In this document: in pieces, positions 1-10,329 of the stretch | Numbering within the stretch: position 1 is the first letter of the stretch | Layout of the letters: every line of letters starts with the position of its first letter | Assembly (NCBI GenBank): GCA_000751295.2 | Contig: CCMO02000002.1 | Span: forward strand, 952,501 to 1,016,500 | Length of the DNA: 64,000 nt | From: a bacterium YEK0313 | GTDB lineage: Bacteria > Pseudomonadota > Alphaproteobacteria > Rhizobiales > Phreatobacteraceae | Direction of reading: 5' to 3' | Notes under the pieces: generated by a model | What the model saw: only the letters and a program-made list of their open reading frames with translations | Database searches by the model: none | Told to the model about the DNA's origin: nothing | Made by a program: the position numbers and the translations under genes

Positions 1-798
1 CATCCCTCGATCGGCGTCTCCGCCTATATTCCGGGAGGCAACCGTCTGCCGGGCGGCGACCACTATCATATCCAGGCGATCCTGCGCTGGTCCTCCGGCC
101 TTGCCGGCGCGCCGCGGGGCGACATGCATCTCGCCGTCAACGCGCGGTCGGGATGGCATGCAGTCGGCCATCGGATCGGCACGCTGTTCGGCTGGGTCAA
201 CAAGTCGGTCTCGCGCGGCTTCGTCGCGCTCGCCTCGGCCGATCCGCGCGTCGAACCGCATGTCGATTTCCGGCTGCTGTCCGATACCGCGGACCTCGTG
301 CGCCTCGCAGCGAGCTTCCGCCTTTCGGCCTCGATCCTGCAGGGCGTCGCGCTGCGCGGCGGCTGCCAGGACGCGTTTCCCTCGACCTATTCGGCACGGG
401 TGAAGAAATGGCTGCGCCCGGATCCGGTCAACGGCATCGTCATGGGCATCGTCGGACCGGCCATGGATGCGAGCGCCGGCCTGCGCCGGCTCGTCCTGAA
501 GGCGGCCAATGACGGCACGCCCTCCCTCGAGGCCCTCATCGCCGACGAGGCCCTGCTTCACGCCTATCTCAAGCTCAATGTCGGCGGCGTCTGGCACCCG
601 TGCGGAACCTGCAGGATGGGCGATCCGGACGATCCGGCCGTCGTCTGCGACAGCCGCGGAGCGGTGGTCGGCACCGAAGGGCTGATCGTCTGCGACGCCT
701 CGGTCATGCCGACCATCCCCTGCGCCAACCTCAACATCCCCGTGCTGATGATCGCCGAAAAAATCGCCGACCAGATCAGGCACGGCCCGCACGCCTGA
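1..798 (+). CDS. GMC family oxidoreductase, C-terminal fragment (5' end outside window)
   Basis: The reading frame is open from base 1 and ends at TGA 796-798, leaving about 265 residues of an FAD-dependent glucose-methanol-choline oxidoreductase. The visible part is the substrate-binding and C-terminal GMC domain: the motif WHPCGTCRMG with the catalytic histidine lies near fragment residue 199, and the closing segment CANLNIPVLMIAEKIAD completes the FAD domain as in choline and alcohol dehydrogenases of this family. The N-terminal Rossmann motif lies upstream of the window. The substrate cannot be told from the fragment. The gene ends 48 bases before an IS481 element; nothing suggests that the insertion damaged it. 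Confidence 0.9.
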   Translation, partial: HPSIGVSAYIPGGNRLPGGDHYHIQAILRWSSGLAGAPRGDMHLAVNARSGWHAVGHRIGTLFGWVNKSVSRGFVALASADPRVEPHVDFRLLSDTADLVRLAASFRLSASILQGVALRGGCQDAFPSTYSARVKKWLRPDPVNGIVMGIVGPAMDASAGLRRLVLKAANDGTPSLEALIADEALLHAYLKLNVGGVWHPCGTCRMGDPDDPAVVCDSRGAVVGTEGLIVCDASVMPTIPCANLNIPVLMIAEKIADQIRHGPHA

Positions 799-846
799 CG
801 GCGGTCTTTCAGGGGCCGCTACCGAGCCGAGGAAGGTCGACCTAGC

Positions 847-1872
847 TGTGGGTTCTGGTCAGGTTGTTCCGGCGAGAGCTTGAGCCGGTGATCGTCGTGC
901 GAGGCTAGCATGCGGCCGGTGCTGGTTGTACCAGGCCAGCCATCGCGTGAGATCTGCGGTCCTGCGGGCGGAAGAGGGGAACGGGATGGCATAGGCCCAT
1001 TCCCTAAGCATGGTCTGAATGAAGCGCTCTGCCTTGCCGTTCGTCTTCGGGGTGTAGGGTCGGGTGCGGATGTGCCGGATGGCGAGCATCCTCAACGCTT
1101 TGCGGAAGAGCCTGGCGATGTATCCCGAGCCGTTGTCGGTCATCACCCTTTGCACGCTGACGCCCCGCTCCTTGAACCAGCGCAGCGCCCGCACGAGGAA
1201 CCCGGTGGTCGACCACCGCCGCTCGTCGGGCAGCACCTCGACATAGGCGAGCCGGGTCGCATCGTCGATGGCGACATGCAGGAAGTCGTAGCCAAGCCCC
1301 TGGCTGGCGCCACGCCGGTTGCCGGTGATGCGGTGGCCGACGCCTTCAAAGCGGGCCAGCCGCTTGATGTCGAGATGAAGCAGCTCGCCGGGACGCTCGC
1401 GTTGATAGCGCCGCACCGGCTCCTTCGGATCAAGCGCGGACAGCCGGCCGAGACCCATCCGCGTCAGCCAGCCGGCAACCGTCGATCGCGCCAGTCCGAG
1501 GCGGGACGCAATCGCCTCACCCGTCAACCGGTACTCGCGGCGCAGCTTGGCCGCCAGCCCGGGCCAGAACGCGCTCGTCGCCGATCGGCACGCATGGGGC
1601 CGGGACGAGCGGTTCTGCAGCCCGGCTTCTCCATCGCTCCGCCATCGCGACAGCCATTTGCGGGCGGTTCGTTCGCTGACCCCGAAGCCGGCCGCCACTT
1701 CGCCGACAGGCCGGCCCTCTCCTACGATCCGCCGGATCATCTCCGCTCGACCAAGCGGCGTCGTTCGCGCATTCTTGTGCGGGTTGTTCATCCTCGTGCC
1801 CTGCGGTGCTTCGTGTCGCAACGACCACCTTCTGGCTCTCACGGGCGATGAACAACCTCCTCAGACTCCACA
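847..1872 (-). mobile_element. IS481-family insertion sequence, copy 1 (1026 bp)
   Basis: The element is bounded by imperfect terminal inverted repeats: TGTGGGTTCTGGTCAGG at the left and, read inward from the right, TGTGGAGTCTGAGGAGG. It is flanked by the direct repeat CCTAGC at 841-846 and 1873-1878. A 6-bp duplication of the form NCTAGN is the known signature of Bordetella IS481. The single transposase gene reads on the minus strand. A second, nearly identical copy lies in the opposite orientation at 52790-53815. The target was the end of the neighbouring lysR gene, and the right-hand duplication supplies that gene's stop codon. Confidence 0.95.
859..1791 (-). CDS. IS481-family transposase (copy 1)
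   Basis: About 310 residues starting MNNPHKNARTTPLGRAEM; a GTG 17 codons upstream (1842) could also serve. An N-terminal helix-turn-helix pair (VSERTARKWLSRW, then LGLARSTVAGWL) is followed by a DDE integrase core: the first Asp in LLHLDIKRL, the second in MTDNGSGY, and Glu in KAERFIQTML. All catalytic residues are present and the frame is intact, so the enzyme should be active. The translation appears identical to that of the second copy. The three nucleotide differences I found (positions 1006, 1147 and 1249 here) are synonymous. Confidence 0.93.
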   Translation of the reverse strand: MNNPHKNARTTPLGRAEMIRRIVGEGRPVGEVAAGFGVSERTARKWLSRWRSDGEAGLQNRSSRPHACRSATSAFWPGLAAKLRREYRLTGEAIASRLGLARSTVAGWLTRMGLGRLSALDPKEPVRRYQRERPGELLHLDIKRLARFEGVGHRITGNRRGASQGLGYDFLHVAIDDATRLAYVEVLPDERRWSTTGFLVRALRWFKERGVSVQRVMTDNGSGYIARLFRKALRMLAIRHIRTRPYTPKTNGKAERFIQTMLREWAYAIPFPSSARRTADLTRWLAWYNQHRPHASLARRSPAQALAGTT

Positions 1873-1873
1873 C

Positions 1874-2773
1874 CTAGCCACGCCATTTGAGGCGCCCGTG
1901 CAACTCCGCCTGCAGGTGGCCGATGAAGGCGTCGGCGGCGCGCGAAATGGGGCGATGCGGCGCGACGAGCGCATTCAGCGTCGCCCGCGCGCCCGAGACG
2001 ACCGGACGCTCGACCACATCGGGAAACAGATCCCCGAGATTGGAGAAGGGGTCGACGATGGCGACGCCGGCTCCGGCATGAACCAGCGCCCAGGCCTGGG
2101 CGATATCGGTCACGGCGGCGACCGACCGGAAGGAAATGCCGGCTTCGGCGAACAGGCCGTTGGCGACCGGCGCAAGTCCCTTGCTGGACGCATAGGTGAT
2201 CAGGGGGAAGCGGATGAGATCGCCAATGCGGATCTCATCGAGCTCCGCCAGGGGATGGCCGCGCGGGCAGATGCAGGCGAGCGGCGCCTTCACCAGTTCG
2301 CGCCGGACGACCCGCGGATCGTTGTCGTGGTAGAATGCGAGCCCGATCCCGTTCGCATCGGACAGGACGGAATCGACGAGATCGAAGTGCCGCCGGATGA
2401 TCAGGCGCGACCTGACATCGGTCTTGGACGTGATGAAATCGCCGAGCAGCTTCGGCAGGATATAGAGGCCGAGGGCCGATGTCGTGACGATGCTGACCGA
2501 ACCGAGTTGCGCGTCGCGCAGCAGTTCGGAGGAATGGTTGAGGCTCGAAACCCGCTCGAAAATGGCCTGAGCCTCACCGAACAGGATCTGGGCCTCGGGA
2601 GTCGGGACAAGCCGCCCCTTGATCCGCGCAAACAGCGGATATTTGAGCTTCTCCTCCGTCCGCCGCAGCATCTCGGTCACCGAGGGCTGCGACAGGTTCA
2701 GGGACTTCGCCGCGCCGGTGATGGTGCCCGCGAGCATCACGGCCCTGAATATTTCCATCTGGCGCAGGTTCAT
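1874..2773 (-). CDS. LysR-family transcriptional regulator
   Basis: About 299 residues from MNLRQMEIFRAVML, chosen because this is the standard first helix of LysR proteins; the open frame continues 23 codons upstream without family resemblance. The winged helix-turn-helix (GTITGAAKSLNLSQPSVTEM) occupies residues 15-40 and the rest is a periplasmic-binding-like effector domain. The stop codon (1874-1876) lies inside the CCTAGC target duplication of the adjacent IS481, so the protein is full length despite the insertion. It reads in the same direction as the acyl-CoA operon upstream but is separated from it by a strong hairpin, so it is probably its own unit. The target genes are unknown; the GMC oxidoreductase lies beyond the insertion. 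Confidence 0.9.
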   Translation of the reverse strand: MNLRQMEIFRAVMLAGTITGAAKSLNLSQPSVTEMLRRTEEKLKYPLFARIKGRLVPTPEAQILFGEAQAIFERVSSLNHSSELLRDAQLGSVSIVTTSALGLYILPKLLGDFITSKTDVRSRLIIRRHFDLVDSVLSDANGIGLAFYHDNDPRVVRRELVKAPLACICPRGHPLAELDEIRIGDLIRFPLITYASSKGLAPVANGLFAEAGISFRSVAAVTDIAQAWALVHAGAGVAIVDPFSNLGDLFPDVVERPVVSGARATLNALVAPHRPISRAADAFIGHLQAELHGRLKWRG

Positions 2774-2887
2774 CGTCGTTCCGGCAATCTGCGGTGCATG
2801 TTCCCCGCCCTTTGCGGGTCCGGACTTCCGGCAGGCCCGCACGCCATAACACGGCGATCGGCGGCGATCATCCGATGCCGAAACGAC

Positions 2888-2913
2888 GGCGGGGGGGCCG
2901 AAGCCCCCCCGCC
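2888..2913 (-). terminator. GC-rich hairpin after the acyl-CoA operon
   Basis: An 11-bp perfect stem containing seven consecutive G:C pairs closes on the tetraloop CGAA. It starts 26 bases beyond the stop codon of the FadJ-like gene. On the minus strand it is followed by CGTCGTTTCGG, which has only a short T tract, so this is a plausible but not textbook intrinsic terminator. It separates the operon from the lysR gene read in the same direction. Confidence 0.6.
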
Positions 2914-2938
2914 ATGATGCAATCGAAGCGAGGCGCCG

Positions 2939-5143
2939 TCAGGCCGCCTGCCTGGCCGCCTTCGGGCCGTAGAAGGTCTCGCCGGAGGCGGCCATGTCGC
3001 GCAGCAGCCTGTTCGGCAGGAAGCGGTCGCCGTATTTGGCGGCGAGCGCGTCGGCGCGCGCCACCAGCGCCTTGAGGCCGTACATGTCGATATAGGACAA
3101 GGTGCCGCCGGACCACGGCGCGAAGCCGAAGCCGAGGATCGAGCCGACATCGGCCTCGCGCGGGTCGGTGACGACGCCCTCCTCGAAGCAGCGCGCCGCC
3201 TCCAGCGCGCAGGTCATCAGGAGACGGTCGATCACCTCCTGGCGGTCGACATCCTCGGGCGCGATCTGCCTGCCGACGAAGTCCTTCAGGCCCGGCCAGA
3301 TGGTCTTCTTCTTGCCGTCCGGATAGTCGTAGAAGCCCTTCTTCGCCTTCTTGCCGACCCGGCCCTCCTGCTCGACCAGGAAGGTCAGCAGCTTTTCCTG
3401 TTGCGGGTCGACCGCCTGGGCGCCGACCTGCTGCTTGGTGGCTTTCAGGATCTTCAGGCCGAGATCGATGGCGACCTCGTCGTTGAGCGTCAGCGGCCCG
3501 ACCGGCATGCCCGCCTGCTTGGCGAGATTGTCGATCATCACGGCCGGCACGCCTTCCATCAGCAGGAGGTGGGCCTCCCGGATATAGTTGCCGACGCAGC
3601 GATTGACGTAGAAGCCCCTGGTGTCGTTGACCACGATCGGCGTCTTCTTGATCGCCTTGACGTAGTCGAGCGCAGTCGCCAGCGCCCGGTCGCCGGTCTT
3701 CTTGGCCATGATCGTCTCGACCAGCATCATCTTGTCGACGGGCGAGAAGAAGTGGATGCCGATGAACTGCTCGGGGCGGACCGAGTGCTCGGCCAGGCCG
3801 GTGATCGGCAGGGTCGAGGTGTTGGAGGCGAAGATGCAGTCCGGGCGGATCGCGGCCTCCGCCTTCTTGATGACGTCGGCCTTGACCGCCGGATCTTCGA
3901 AGACGGCCTCGATGATCAGATCGCAGCCGGCAAGATCGGCATAGTCGGCCGTCGGCTTGATCTTGGCGAGCAGGGCGTCACGCGCCGCGCTGGTCGACCG
4001 GCCCTTGTTGATCTGGTCGGTGACGAGCTTGTGCGAATGGGCCTTGCCCTTCTCGGCGCTCTCCATGTCGCGGTCGAGCAGGACGACGTCCATGCCGGCG
4101 AGCGCGGTGACATAGGCGATGCTCGCGCCCATGAAGCCGGCGCCGAGCACGCCGACCGTCTTCAACTGCGAAGCCGGCACGCCCTGGGGCCGGCGCAGAC
4201 CCTTGCCGAGCGCGCCGATCGAGACGAACAGCGAGCGGATCATCGCCTGGGCCTGCGGCGAGCGCAGGACATGGGCGAAATGACGCGACTCGATGCGCAG
4301 GGCCGTATCCATCGGCACCTGCAGGCCTTCATAGACCACCTGCAGGATGGCGCGGGCGCCGGGATAATTGTCGTAGGTCTCGCGCCGGTAGATGGCGTTG
4401 GCCGGCGGCCAGGTCATCATGCCGGCCGGCGAATAGACCGGGCCGGAGGGCAGGCGGAACTTCTCCTTGTCCCAGGGCTTCTTCGGATCGACGCCCGCCT
4501 TCAGGCGCGCCTTGGCAGCCTCGACCAGGTTCGCCGCCGGAACGACCTCGTCGATCAGGCCCATGGCCTTGGCGCGGTCGGCCTTGAGCTGGTCGCCCTT
4601 CAGCAGCATCTGCAGGGCGTCCTGCGTGTTGGTCATGCGCGGCACCCGCTGGGTGCCGCCGGCGCCCGGGAACAGGCCGACCTTCACCTCGGGCAGGCCG
4701 ACGCGCAGCTTCGGATTGTCGGAGGCGATACGGGCATGGCTCGCCAGCGCGATCTCGAAGGCCCCGCCGAGGCACATGCCGTTGATGGCGGCGACGAAAG
4801 GCTTGCCGCAGGTCTCCAGCTTGCGCAGCACGAGCGACAGCGACCGGCTCTCCTCGAAGAAGGCGGCCATGGCCGCTTCCGGACCCTTGGTCCTGACGTT
4901 CGCCGCATAGGCCTTGCCCGAGCGCTCGAGCATGGTGAGGTCGGCGCCGGCGGAGAAGGTGTCCTTGCCCGAGGTGATCACGCAGCCCTTGATGGCGGGA
5001 TCGGCGACCACCGCGTCGATCGCCGCGTTGAGGTCCTCGCCCACGGATTCGTCGATGACGTTCATCGACTTGTCCTTCATGTCCCAGGTCAGGAGCGCGA
5101 TGCCGTCGGCGTCGACGGAAAAGGTGAAGTTCTTGAGGTTCAT
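2939..5143 (-). CDS. fadJ: Bifunctional enoyl-CoA hydratase / 3-hydroxyacyl-CoA dehydrogenase (FadJ/FadB type)
   Basis: 734 residues from MNLKNFTFSVDADGIALLTW; the ATG at 5141-5143 follows GGAGAGTTCCCGTC. It performs the second and third steps of beta-oxidation. Residues 1-200 form an enoyl-CoA hydratase/isomerase domain (oxyanion-hole stretch NGMCLGGAFEIALA, and GLPEVKVGLFPGAGG with the catalytic Glu). The NAD-binding 3-hydroxyacyl-CoA dehydrogenase domain follows with VGVLGAGFMGASIAYV and the catalytic His in IGIHFFSPV, then two C-terminal dehydrogenase domains. The full family length is present. It is the last gene of a minus-strand operon, 16 bases after the thiolase with which it would form the trifunctional complex. 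Confidence 0.93.
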   Translation of the reverse strand: MNLKNFTFSVDADGIALLTWDMKDKSMNVIDESVGEDLNAAIDAVVADPAIKGCVITSGKDTFSAGADLTMLERSGKAYAANVRTKGPEAAMAAFFEESRSLSLVLRKLETCGKPFVAAINGMCLGGAFEIALASHARIASDNPKLRVGLPEVKVGLFPGAGGTQRVPRMTNTQDALQMLLKGDQLKADRAKAMGLIDEVVPAANLVEAAKARLKAGVDPKKPWDKEKFRLPSGPVYSPAGMMTWPPANAIYRRETYDNYPGARAILQVVYEGLQVPMDTALRIESRHFAHVLRSPQAQAMIRSLFVSIGALGKGLRRPQGVPASQLKTVGVLGAGFMGASIAYVTALAGMDVVLLDRDMESAEKGKAHSHKLVTDQINKGRSTSAARDALLAKIKPTADYADLAGCDLIIEAVFEDPAVKADVIKKAEAAIRPDCIFASNTSTLPITGLAEHSVRPEQFIGIHFFSPVDKMMLVETIMAKKTGDRALATALDYVKAIKKTPIVVNDTRGFYVNRCVGNYIREAHLLLMEGVPAVMIDNLAKQAGMPVGPLTLNDEVAIDLGLKILKATKQQVGAQAVDPQQEKLLTFLVEQEGRVGKKAKKGFYDYPDGKKKTIWPGLKDFVGRQIAPEDVDRQEVIDRLLMTCALEAARCFEEGVVTDPREADVGSILGFGFAPWSGGTLSYIDMYGLKALVARADALAAKYGDRFLPNRLLRDMAASGETFYGPKAARQAA

Positions 5144-5159
5144 GACGGGAACTCTCCTC

Positions 5160-6371
<1,212 letters not shown>

Positions 6372-6419
6372 GGCGGGTTCCTTTCCCGTGATCCTAGCGT
6401 TTGGCTTGGCGCGCCCGCT

Positions 6420-7577
6420 TCAAAGCGTGCGCGAAATCAGAAGCTTCATGATCTCGTTGGTGCCGCCGTAGATGCGCTGGATGCGCGCGTCGCGGTACAT
6501 GCGCGAGATCGGATATTCGTCCATGAAGCCGTAGCCGCCGAAGAGCTGGAGGCAGCGGTCGACGATGGTGTTCTGCAGGTCGGAGAGCTTGTATTTGGCC
6601 ATGGAGGCGGTGGCCGTGTCGCAGCGCCCCTCGATGTGCAGGCCGACGCAGGTATTGTAGAAGGCCTTGGCCATGGTCGCCTCGGTCTTCATGTCGGCCA
6701 GCTCGAACTGGGTGTTCTGGAAATCCAGGATGCGCTTGCCGAAGGCCTTGCGCTCCTTGACGTAGTCGATGGTCAGGTCGAGCGCGCGCTCCATCATGGC
6801 GACCGCCGCGCCGGCAATGGTCAGGCGCTCCTGCGGCAGCGCCTTCATCATCTGGTAGAAGCCCTGGTTCGCCTCCTGGCCGAGCAGCGCCTCGGCCGGC
6901 AGCTTCATGTCGTCGAAGAACAACTCGGAGGTATCGGCCCAGTCGAGGCCGAGCTTCTTCAGCTTGCGGCCGCGGCGGAAGCCCGGAGCATTGTCGGTCT
7001 CGACCACGAACAGCGACACGCCCTTGGCACCCTGGCTCGGATCGGTCTTGGCCGCCACCACGATCAGGTTGGCGTGCTGGCCATTGGTGATGAAGGTCTT
7101 GGAGCCGTTCAGCACCCAGCCATTGCCGGAGCGCTCGGCCTTGGTGCGGATCGCCTGGACGTCGGAGCCGGCGCCCGGCTCGGTCATGGCGAGCGCCGCG
7201 ATCAGCTCGCCGGTGGCGAGCTTCGGCAGCCAGTGACGCTTCTGCTCCTCGGTGCCGTAGTGCTGGATATAGGGGGCGACGATCGGCCCGTGGATGGCCC
7301 AGCCCCAGCTGTCGGCGCCGGCAAGGCCGATCTCATGGGCAATGATCGCCTCGTGGCTGTAATTGCCGCCGGCGCCGCCATATTCCTCCGGGATCGACGC
7401 CGACAAGAGGCCGGCGGCGCCGGCCTTCGTCCAGGCGTCGCGGTCCATCACGCCGGCCTCGGTCCAGCGGTCGATATTGGGCACGAATTCCTTGGCGAGG
7501 AAGGCCTTCGCGCTTTCGGCGAGCATGTCGTGCTCTTCGGTGTGCCAGGCCGGCTTCGGCAGGTTGATCGCGCTCAT
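6420..7577 (-). CDS. Acyl-CoA dehydrogenase
   Basis: 385 residues from MSAINLPKPAWHTEEHDML. This ATG (7575-7577) is preceded at a suitable distance by GGGAG on the minus strand; an upstream ATG adds seven unlikely residues. The fold is the usual three-part FAD flavoprotein: N-terminal helical domain, middle domain with ALAMTEPGAGSDVQAIRT and GSKTFITNGQHA, and C-terminal domain with LQLFGGYGFMDEYPISRMYRD and YGGTNEIMK. The Glu in the YGGTNE motif is a candidate catalytic base. It is probably specific for medium/long or branched acyl-CoAs; the exact substrate is not evident. Confidence 0.92.
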   Translation of the reverse strand: MSAINLPKPAWHTEEHDMLAESAKAFLAKEFVPNIDRWTEAGVMDRDAWTKAGAAGLLSASIPEEYGGAGGNYSHEAIIAHEIGLAGADSWGWAIHGPIVAPYIQHYGTEEQKRHWLPKLATGELIAALAMTEPGAGSDVQAIRTKAERSGNGWVLNGSKTFITNGQHANLIVVAAKTDPSQGAKGVSLFVVETDNAPGFRRGRKLKKLGLDWADTSELFFDDMKLPAEALLGQEANQGFYQMMKALPQERLTIAGAAVAMMERALDLTIDYVKERKAFGKRILDFQNTQFELADMKTEATMAKAFYNTCVGLHIEGRCDTATASMAKYKLSDLQNTIVDRCLQLFGGYGFMDEYPISRMYRDARIQRIYGGTNEIMKLLISRTL

Positions 7578-7726
7578 CGGATGAACTCCCGGGGTCATGT
7601 GCGGCGGCGACTGTCGCAGATCGGATGTGCTGTTACACCCTCCAAATCTCAGGCGACGTCATCTCTCTTTTGGGAGAGCCCGCCGGCGTTCCCGCGGGCC
7701 CTCCGGTCACGGAACCTTTCCGGCCG

Positions 7727-9517
7727 TCAGAACATCTCGGCCGGCAGCGCCATCATCGAATCGGCGCCGGCGGAAATGCGGGCGAGATGCGCCGCCGTTT
7801 CCGGCAGCATCTGCTCGAAGAAGAAGCGGGCGGTGGCGAGCTTCGCCTTCATCCGCTCCTCGTCGCTGCCGGCGGCGATCCTCTCGTTGGCGGCCTTCGC
7901 GATGCGCGCCCACATGTAGCCGAGCGCGACGAGGCCGAAGAGATGCATATAGGGCGTCGACCCGGCGCCGGCATTGTCGGGCTTGGCCATGGCGTTCTGC
8001 ATGAACCACATGGTGGCCGACTGCAGATCCTTCAAACCCTTGGAGAGGGCTGCGACAAAGGGCCCGAGCGCGGCATCGTCCTTGTGCTGCGCGCAGAAGG
8101 CGCCGACCTCGCCGAAGAAGGCCATGACCGCGCGGCCGCCATTGGCGCCGAGCTTGCGGCCGACCAGGTCGAGCGCCTGGATGCCGTTGGCGCCCTCGTA
8201 GATCATGGTGATGCGGGCATCGCGGACGAACTGGCCCATGCCCCATTCGTTGATGTAGCCATGGCCGCCATACATCTGCTGGGCCTTGACCGCGTTGTCG
8301 AAGCCAAGATCGGTCAGGACGCCCTTCACCACCGGCGTCATCAGGCCGAGATGGTCGTCGGCCTTCTGCCGCTCGGCGGCATCGGTGGAACGGTGGTGCA
8401 CGTCGGCGGCGAGCGCCGTCCACAGCACCAGCGCACGGCCGGCTTCGTTGATGGCGCGCATGGTCATCAGGGTGCGGCGCACGTCGGGATGGACGATGAT
8501 CGGGTCGGCCGGCTTGTCGGGCGCCTTGGGGCCGGACAGCGACCGGCCCTGCAGGCGATCCTTGGCATAGGCGACGGCGTTCTGATAGGCGACCTCGGAC
8601 TGCGACAGGCCCTGCAGGCCGACCGACAGGCGGGCCTCGTTCATCATCACGAACATGGCCGCCAGGCCCTTGTTCTCCTGGCCGACGAGCCAGCCGGTCG
8701 CCCCGTCATAGTTCATGACGCAGGTCGAATTGCCGTGAATGCCCATCTTCTCCTCGATCTTGCCGCAGGAGACCGGGTTGCGGCTGCCGGCATTGCCGGC
8801 TGCGTCGGGCAGGAATTTCGGCACGACGAACAGCGAGATGCCCTTGGTGCCGGCCGGCGCGCCCTCGATGCGGGCAAGCACCAGGTGCACGATGTTGGCG
8901 GACATGTCGTGCTCGCCGGCGGAGATGAAGATCTTCTGGCCGGAAATCTTGTAGGAGCCGTCAGGCTGGGGCACGGCCTTGGTGCGCAGGAGGCCGAGAT
9001 CCGTGCCGCAATGCGGCTCGGTCAGGTTCATCGTTCCGGTCCACTCGCCGGTGGCCATCTTCGGCAGATAGGTGCGCTTGATCTCGTCATTGGCGTGGAC
9101 GTGCAGCGCCGCCATGGCGCCCTGGGTCAGGCCCGGATACATGGCCCAGGCCAGGTTCGCCGACGACAGATATTCGCCGATCACCGCGTTGAGCACGACC
9201 GGCAGGCCCTGGCCGCCATAGGCCGGGTCGGTGGAAAGCGCGAGCCAGCCGCCCTCGCGATATTGCTGATAGGCCTCCTTGAAGCCTGGCGGGGTGGTGA
9301 CCGAACCGTCGTCGTTGCGATGGCAGCCGACCGTATCGCCGACGACGTTGAGGGGCTGCAGAACCTCCTCGCAGAGCTTGGCGCCTTCGTTCAGCACGGC
9401 CTCGACGAGATCGCGCGGCGCATCGGCGAAACCGGCGAGATTGCCGTAATTCTCCATCTTCAGGACGTCGTAGAGAACGAACAGCGAATCGTCGACAGGG
9501 GCCTTGTAGACCGGCAT
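7727..9517 (-). CDS. Acyl-CoA dehydrogenase, large (about 600-residue) form, DmdC/FadE5-like
   Basis: 596 residues from MPVYKAPVDDSLFVLYDVL. It is longer than ordinary acyl-CoA dehydrogenases and carries the extra C-terminal domain of the group annotated as 3-methylmercaptopropionyl-CoA dehydrogenase. Visible motifs are MNLTEPHCGTDLGLLRTKA and YKISGQKIFISAGEHDM in the FAD-binding middle domain, and MYGGHGYINEWGMGQFVRD and IYEGANGIQALDLVGRKL in the C-terminal part. Neighbouring genes point to general or branched-chain acyl-CoA oxidation rather than DMSP metabolism, so the specific DmdC function is not claimed. It follows merR by 80 bases and probably shares its promoter. Confidence 0.9.
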   Translation of the reverse strand: MPVYKAPVDDSLFVLYDVLKMENYGNLAGFADAPRDLVEAVLNEGAKLCEEVLQPLNVVGDTVGCHRNDDGSVTTPPGFKEAYQQYREGGWLALSTDPAYGGQGLPVVLNAVIGEYLSSANLAWAMYPGLTQGAMAALHVHANDEIKRTYLPKMATGEWTGTMNLTEPHCGTDLGLLRTKAVPQPDGSYKISGQKIFISAGEHDMSANIVHLVLARIEGAPAGTKGISLFVVPKFLPDAAGNAGSRNPVSCGKIEEKMGIHGNSTCVMNYDGATGWLVGQENKGLAAMFVMMNEARLSVGLQGLSQSEVAYQNAVAYAKDRLQGRSLSGPKAPDKPADPIIVHPDVRRTLMTMRAINEAGRALVLWTALAADVHHRSTDAAERQKADDHLGLMTPVVKGVLTDLGFDNAVKAQQMYGGHGYINEWGMGQFVRDARITMIYEGANGIQALDLVGRKLGANGGRAVMAFFGEVGAFCAQHKDDAALGPFVAALSKGLKDLQSATMWFMQNAMAKPDNAGAGSTPYMHLFGLVALGYMWARIAKAANERIAAGSDEERMKAKLATARFFFEQMLPETAAHLARISAGADSMMALPAEMF

Positions 9518-9597
9518 GGCTCTTCTCCCTCAAGACAACCGGGCAGCGGCAGGGCTGCGCCGGGATGTTCCGTTGCCGGCGGTGCGCCGGCGCGATG

Positions 9598-10107
9598 TCA
9601 GTCCTCGGCGGGCGCGGGGCCGGCCGTATCCTTGGCCGCGAGCCGATGGTCGATGACCATGATGGCCCGCTCGAGTTCATTGATCGCGGTGTCGATGTCG
9701 CGCTTCTGGGCGCGCAGGCGAGCGATCTGCTCGCGATATTTGCCGCGCGCCACCTTCATCTGCGTGACGCCGCCGTCGCCGAGGTCGTAGAGGTCGAGCA
9801 TGGCCTTGACCTCTTCCAGCGAGAAGCCGACGCACTTGCCCATCAGGACCAGACGCAGCCGGCCGCGGTCGCGGCGCGAATAGAGCCGGTCCTGGCCGTC
9901 GCGCGTCGGCGCGATCAGGCCCTTTTCCTCGTAGAAGCGCAGCGCGCGGGCGGTGACGCCGAATTCGCGCGTCATCTCGCGGATGGTGATGAGATCTTTC
10001 GCCGCGGTCGGCGACCCGCCGCCGGCACCGGCCACCAGATCGGCCAGGGTCATGGTGGAGCCGCGGGCGTCACGGCCTTGGGCATCGAGGATCAGCGATT
10101 GCGCCAT
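9598..10107 (-). CDS. MerR-family regulator of the acyl-CoA operon (LiuR-like)
   Basis: 169 residues from MAQSLILDAQGRDARGSTM; the ATG at 10105-10107 follows GAGGTCCTTTCCGG. The open frame extends to 10203, but that extension overlaps the palindrome at 10184-10201 and is unlikely to be translated. The MerR winged helix is at residues 40-75 (ITIREMTREFGVTARALRFY), followed by a long dimerisation coiled coil and an acidic tail. It lacks a cysteine-rich metal site, as expected for regulators of fatty or branched-chain acid catabolism. It heads the beta-oxidation genes in the same direction, which suggests autoregulation and control of the operon through the palindrome. Confidence 0.88.
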   Translation of the reverse strand: MAQSLILDAQGRDARGSTMTLADLVAGAGGGSPTAAKDLITIREMTREFGVTARALRFYEEKGLIAPTRDGQDRLYSRRDRGRLRLVLMGKCVGFSLEEVKAMLDLYDLGDGGVTQMKVARGKYREQIARLRAQKRDIDTAINELERAIMVIDHRLAAKDTAGPAPAED

Positions 10108-10183
10108 CCGGAAAGGACCTCGCGTCGTCTTGGGCCAGATGCTCGGGCAGGGCTCTGCCGCGATGGCGCCGGGTCTATCTGAC

Positions 10184-10201
10184 GTTGACGTAAACGTCAA
10201 C
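10184..10201. promoter_or_regulatory. Probable MerR (LiuR-type) operator
   Basis: A perfect inverted repeat GTTGACG-TAAA-CGTCAAC lies about 77 bases upstream of the merR start codon. Its core resembles the TACGT-rich palindromes described for LiuR/PsrA-type regulators of acyl-CoA degradation. MerR proteins bind such dyads between the -35 and -10 elements. Assignment to the neighbouring MerR is inferred from position. Confidence 0.7.
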
Positions 10202-10329
10202 ATATTTCACGACGACTCGGCGATCCGGGAACGCCCCTGACTTCGCCCGGCGGCCGTGAAATGCTAGGGCTTGGCGCAAGGCTGGCGGCGGCCCTCGCGA
10301 CGCACGGCCGCCGGGACGAGCCTGCGCAT

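Noticed and set aside
7670..7710. Hairpin between the two acyl-CoA dehydrogenase genes as a terminator
   Set aside because: GCCCGC pairs with GCGGGC, but the minus-strand downstream sequence is A-rich rather than T-rich, and the genes look cotranscribed.
7727..9517. Assignment of the large acyl-CoA dehydrogenase as DmdC for DMSP breakdown
   Set aside because: No other dmd gene is nearby and the neighbours are general beta-oxidation genes.
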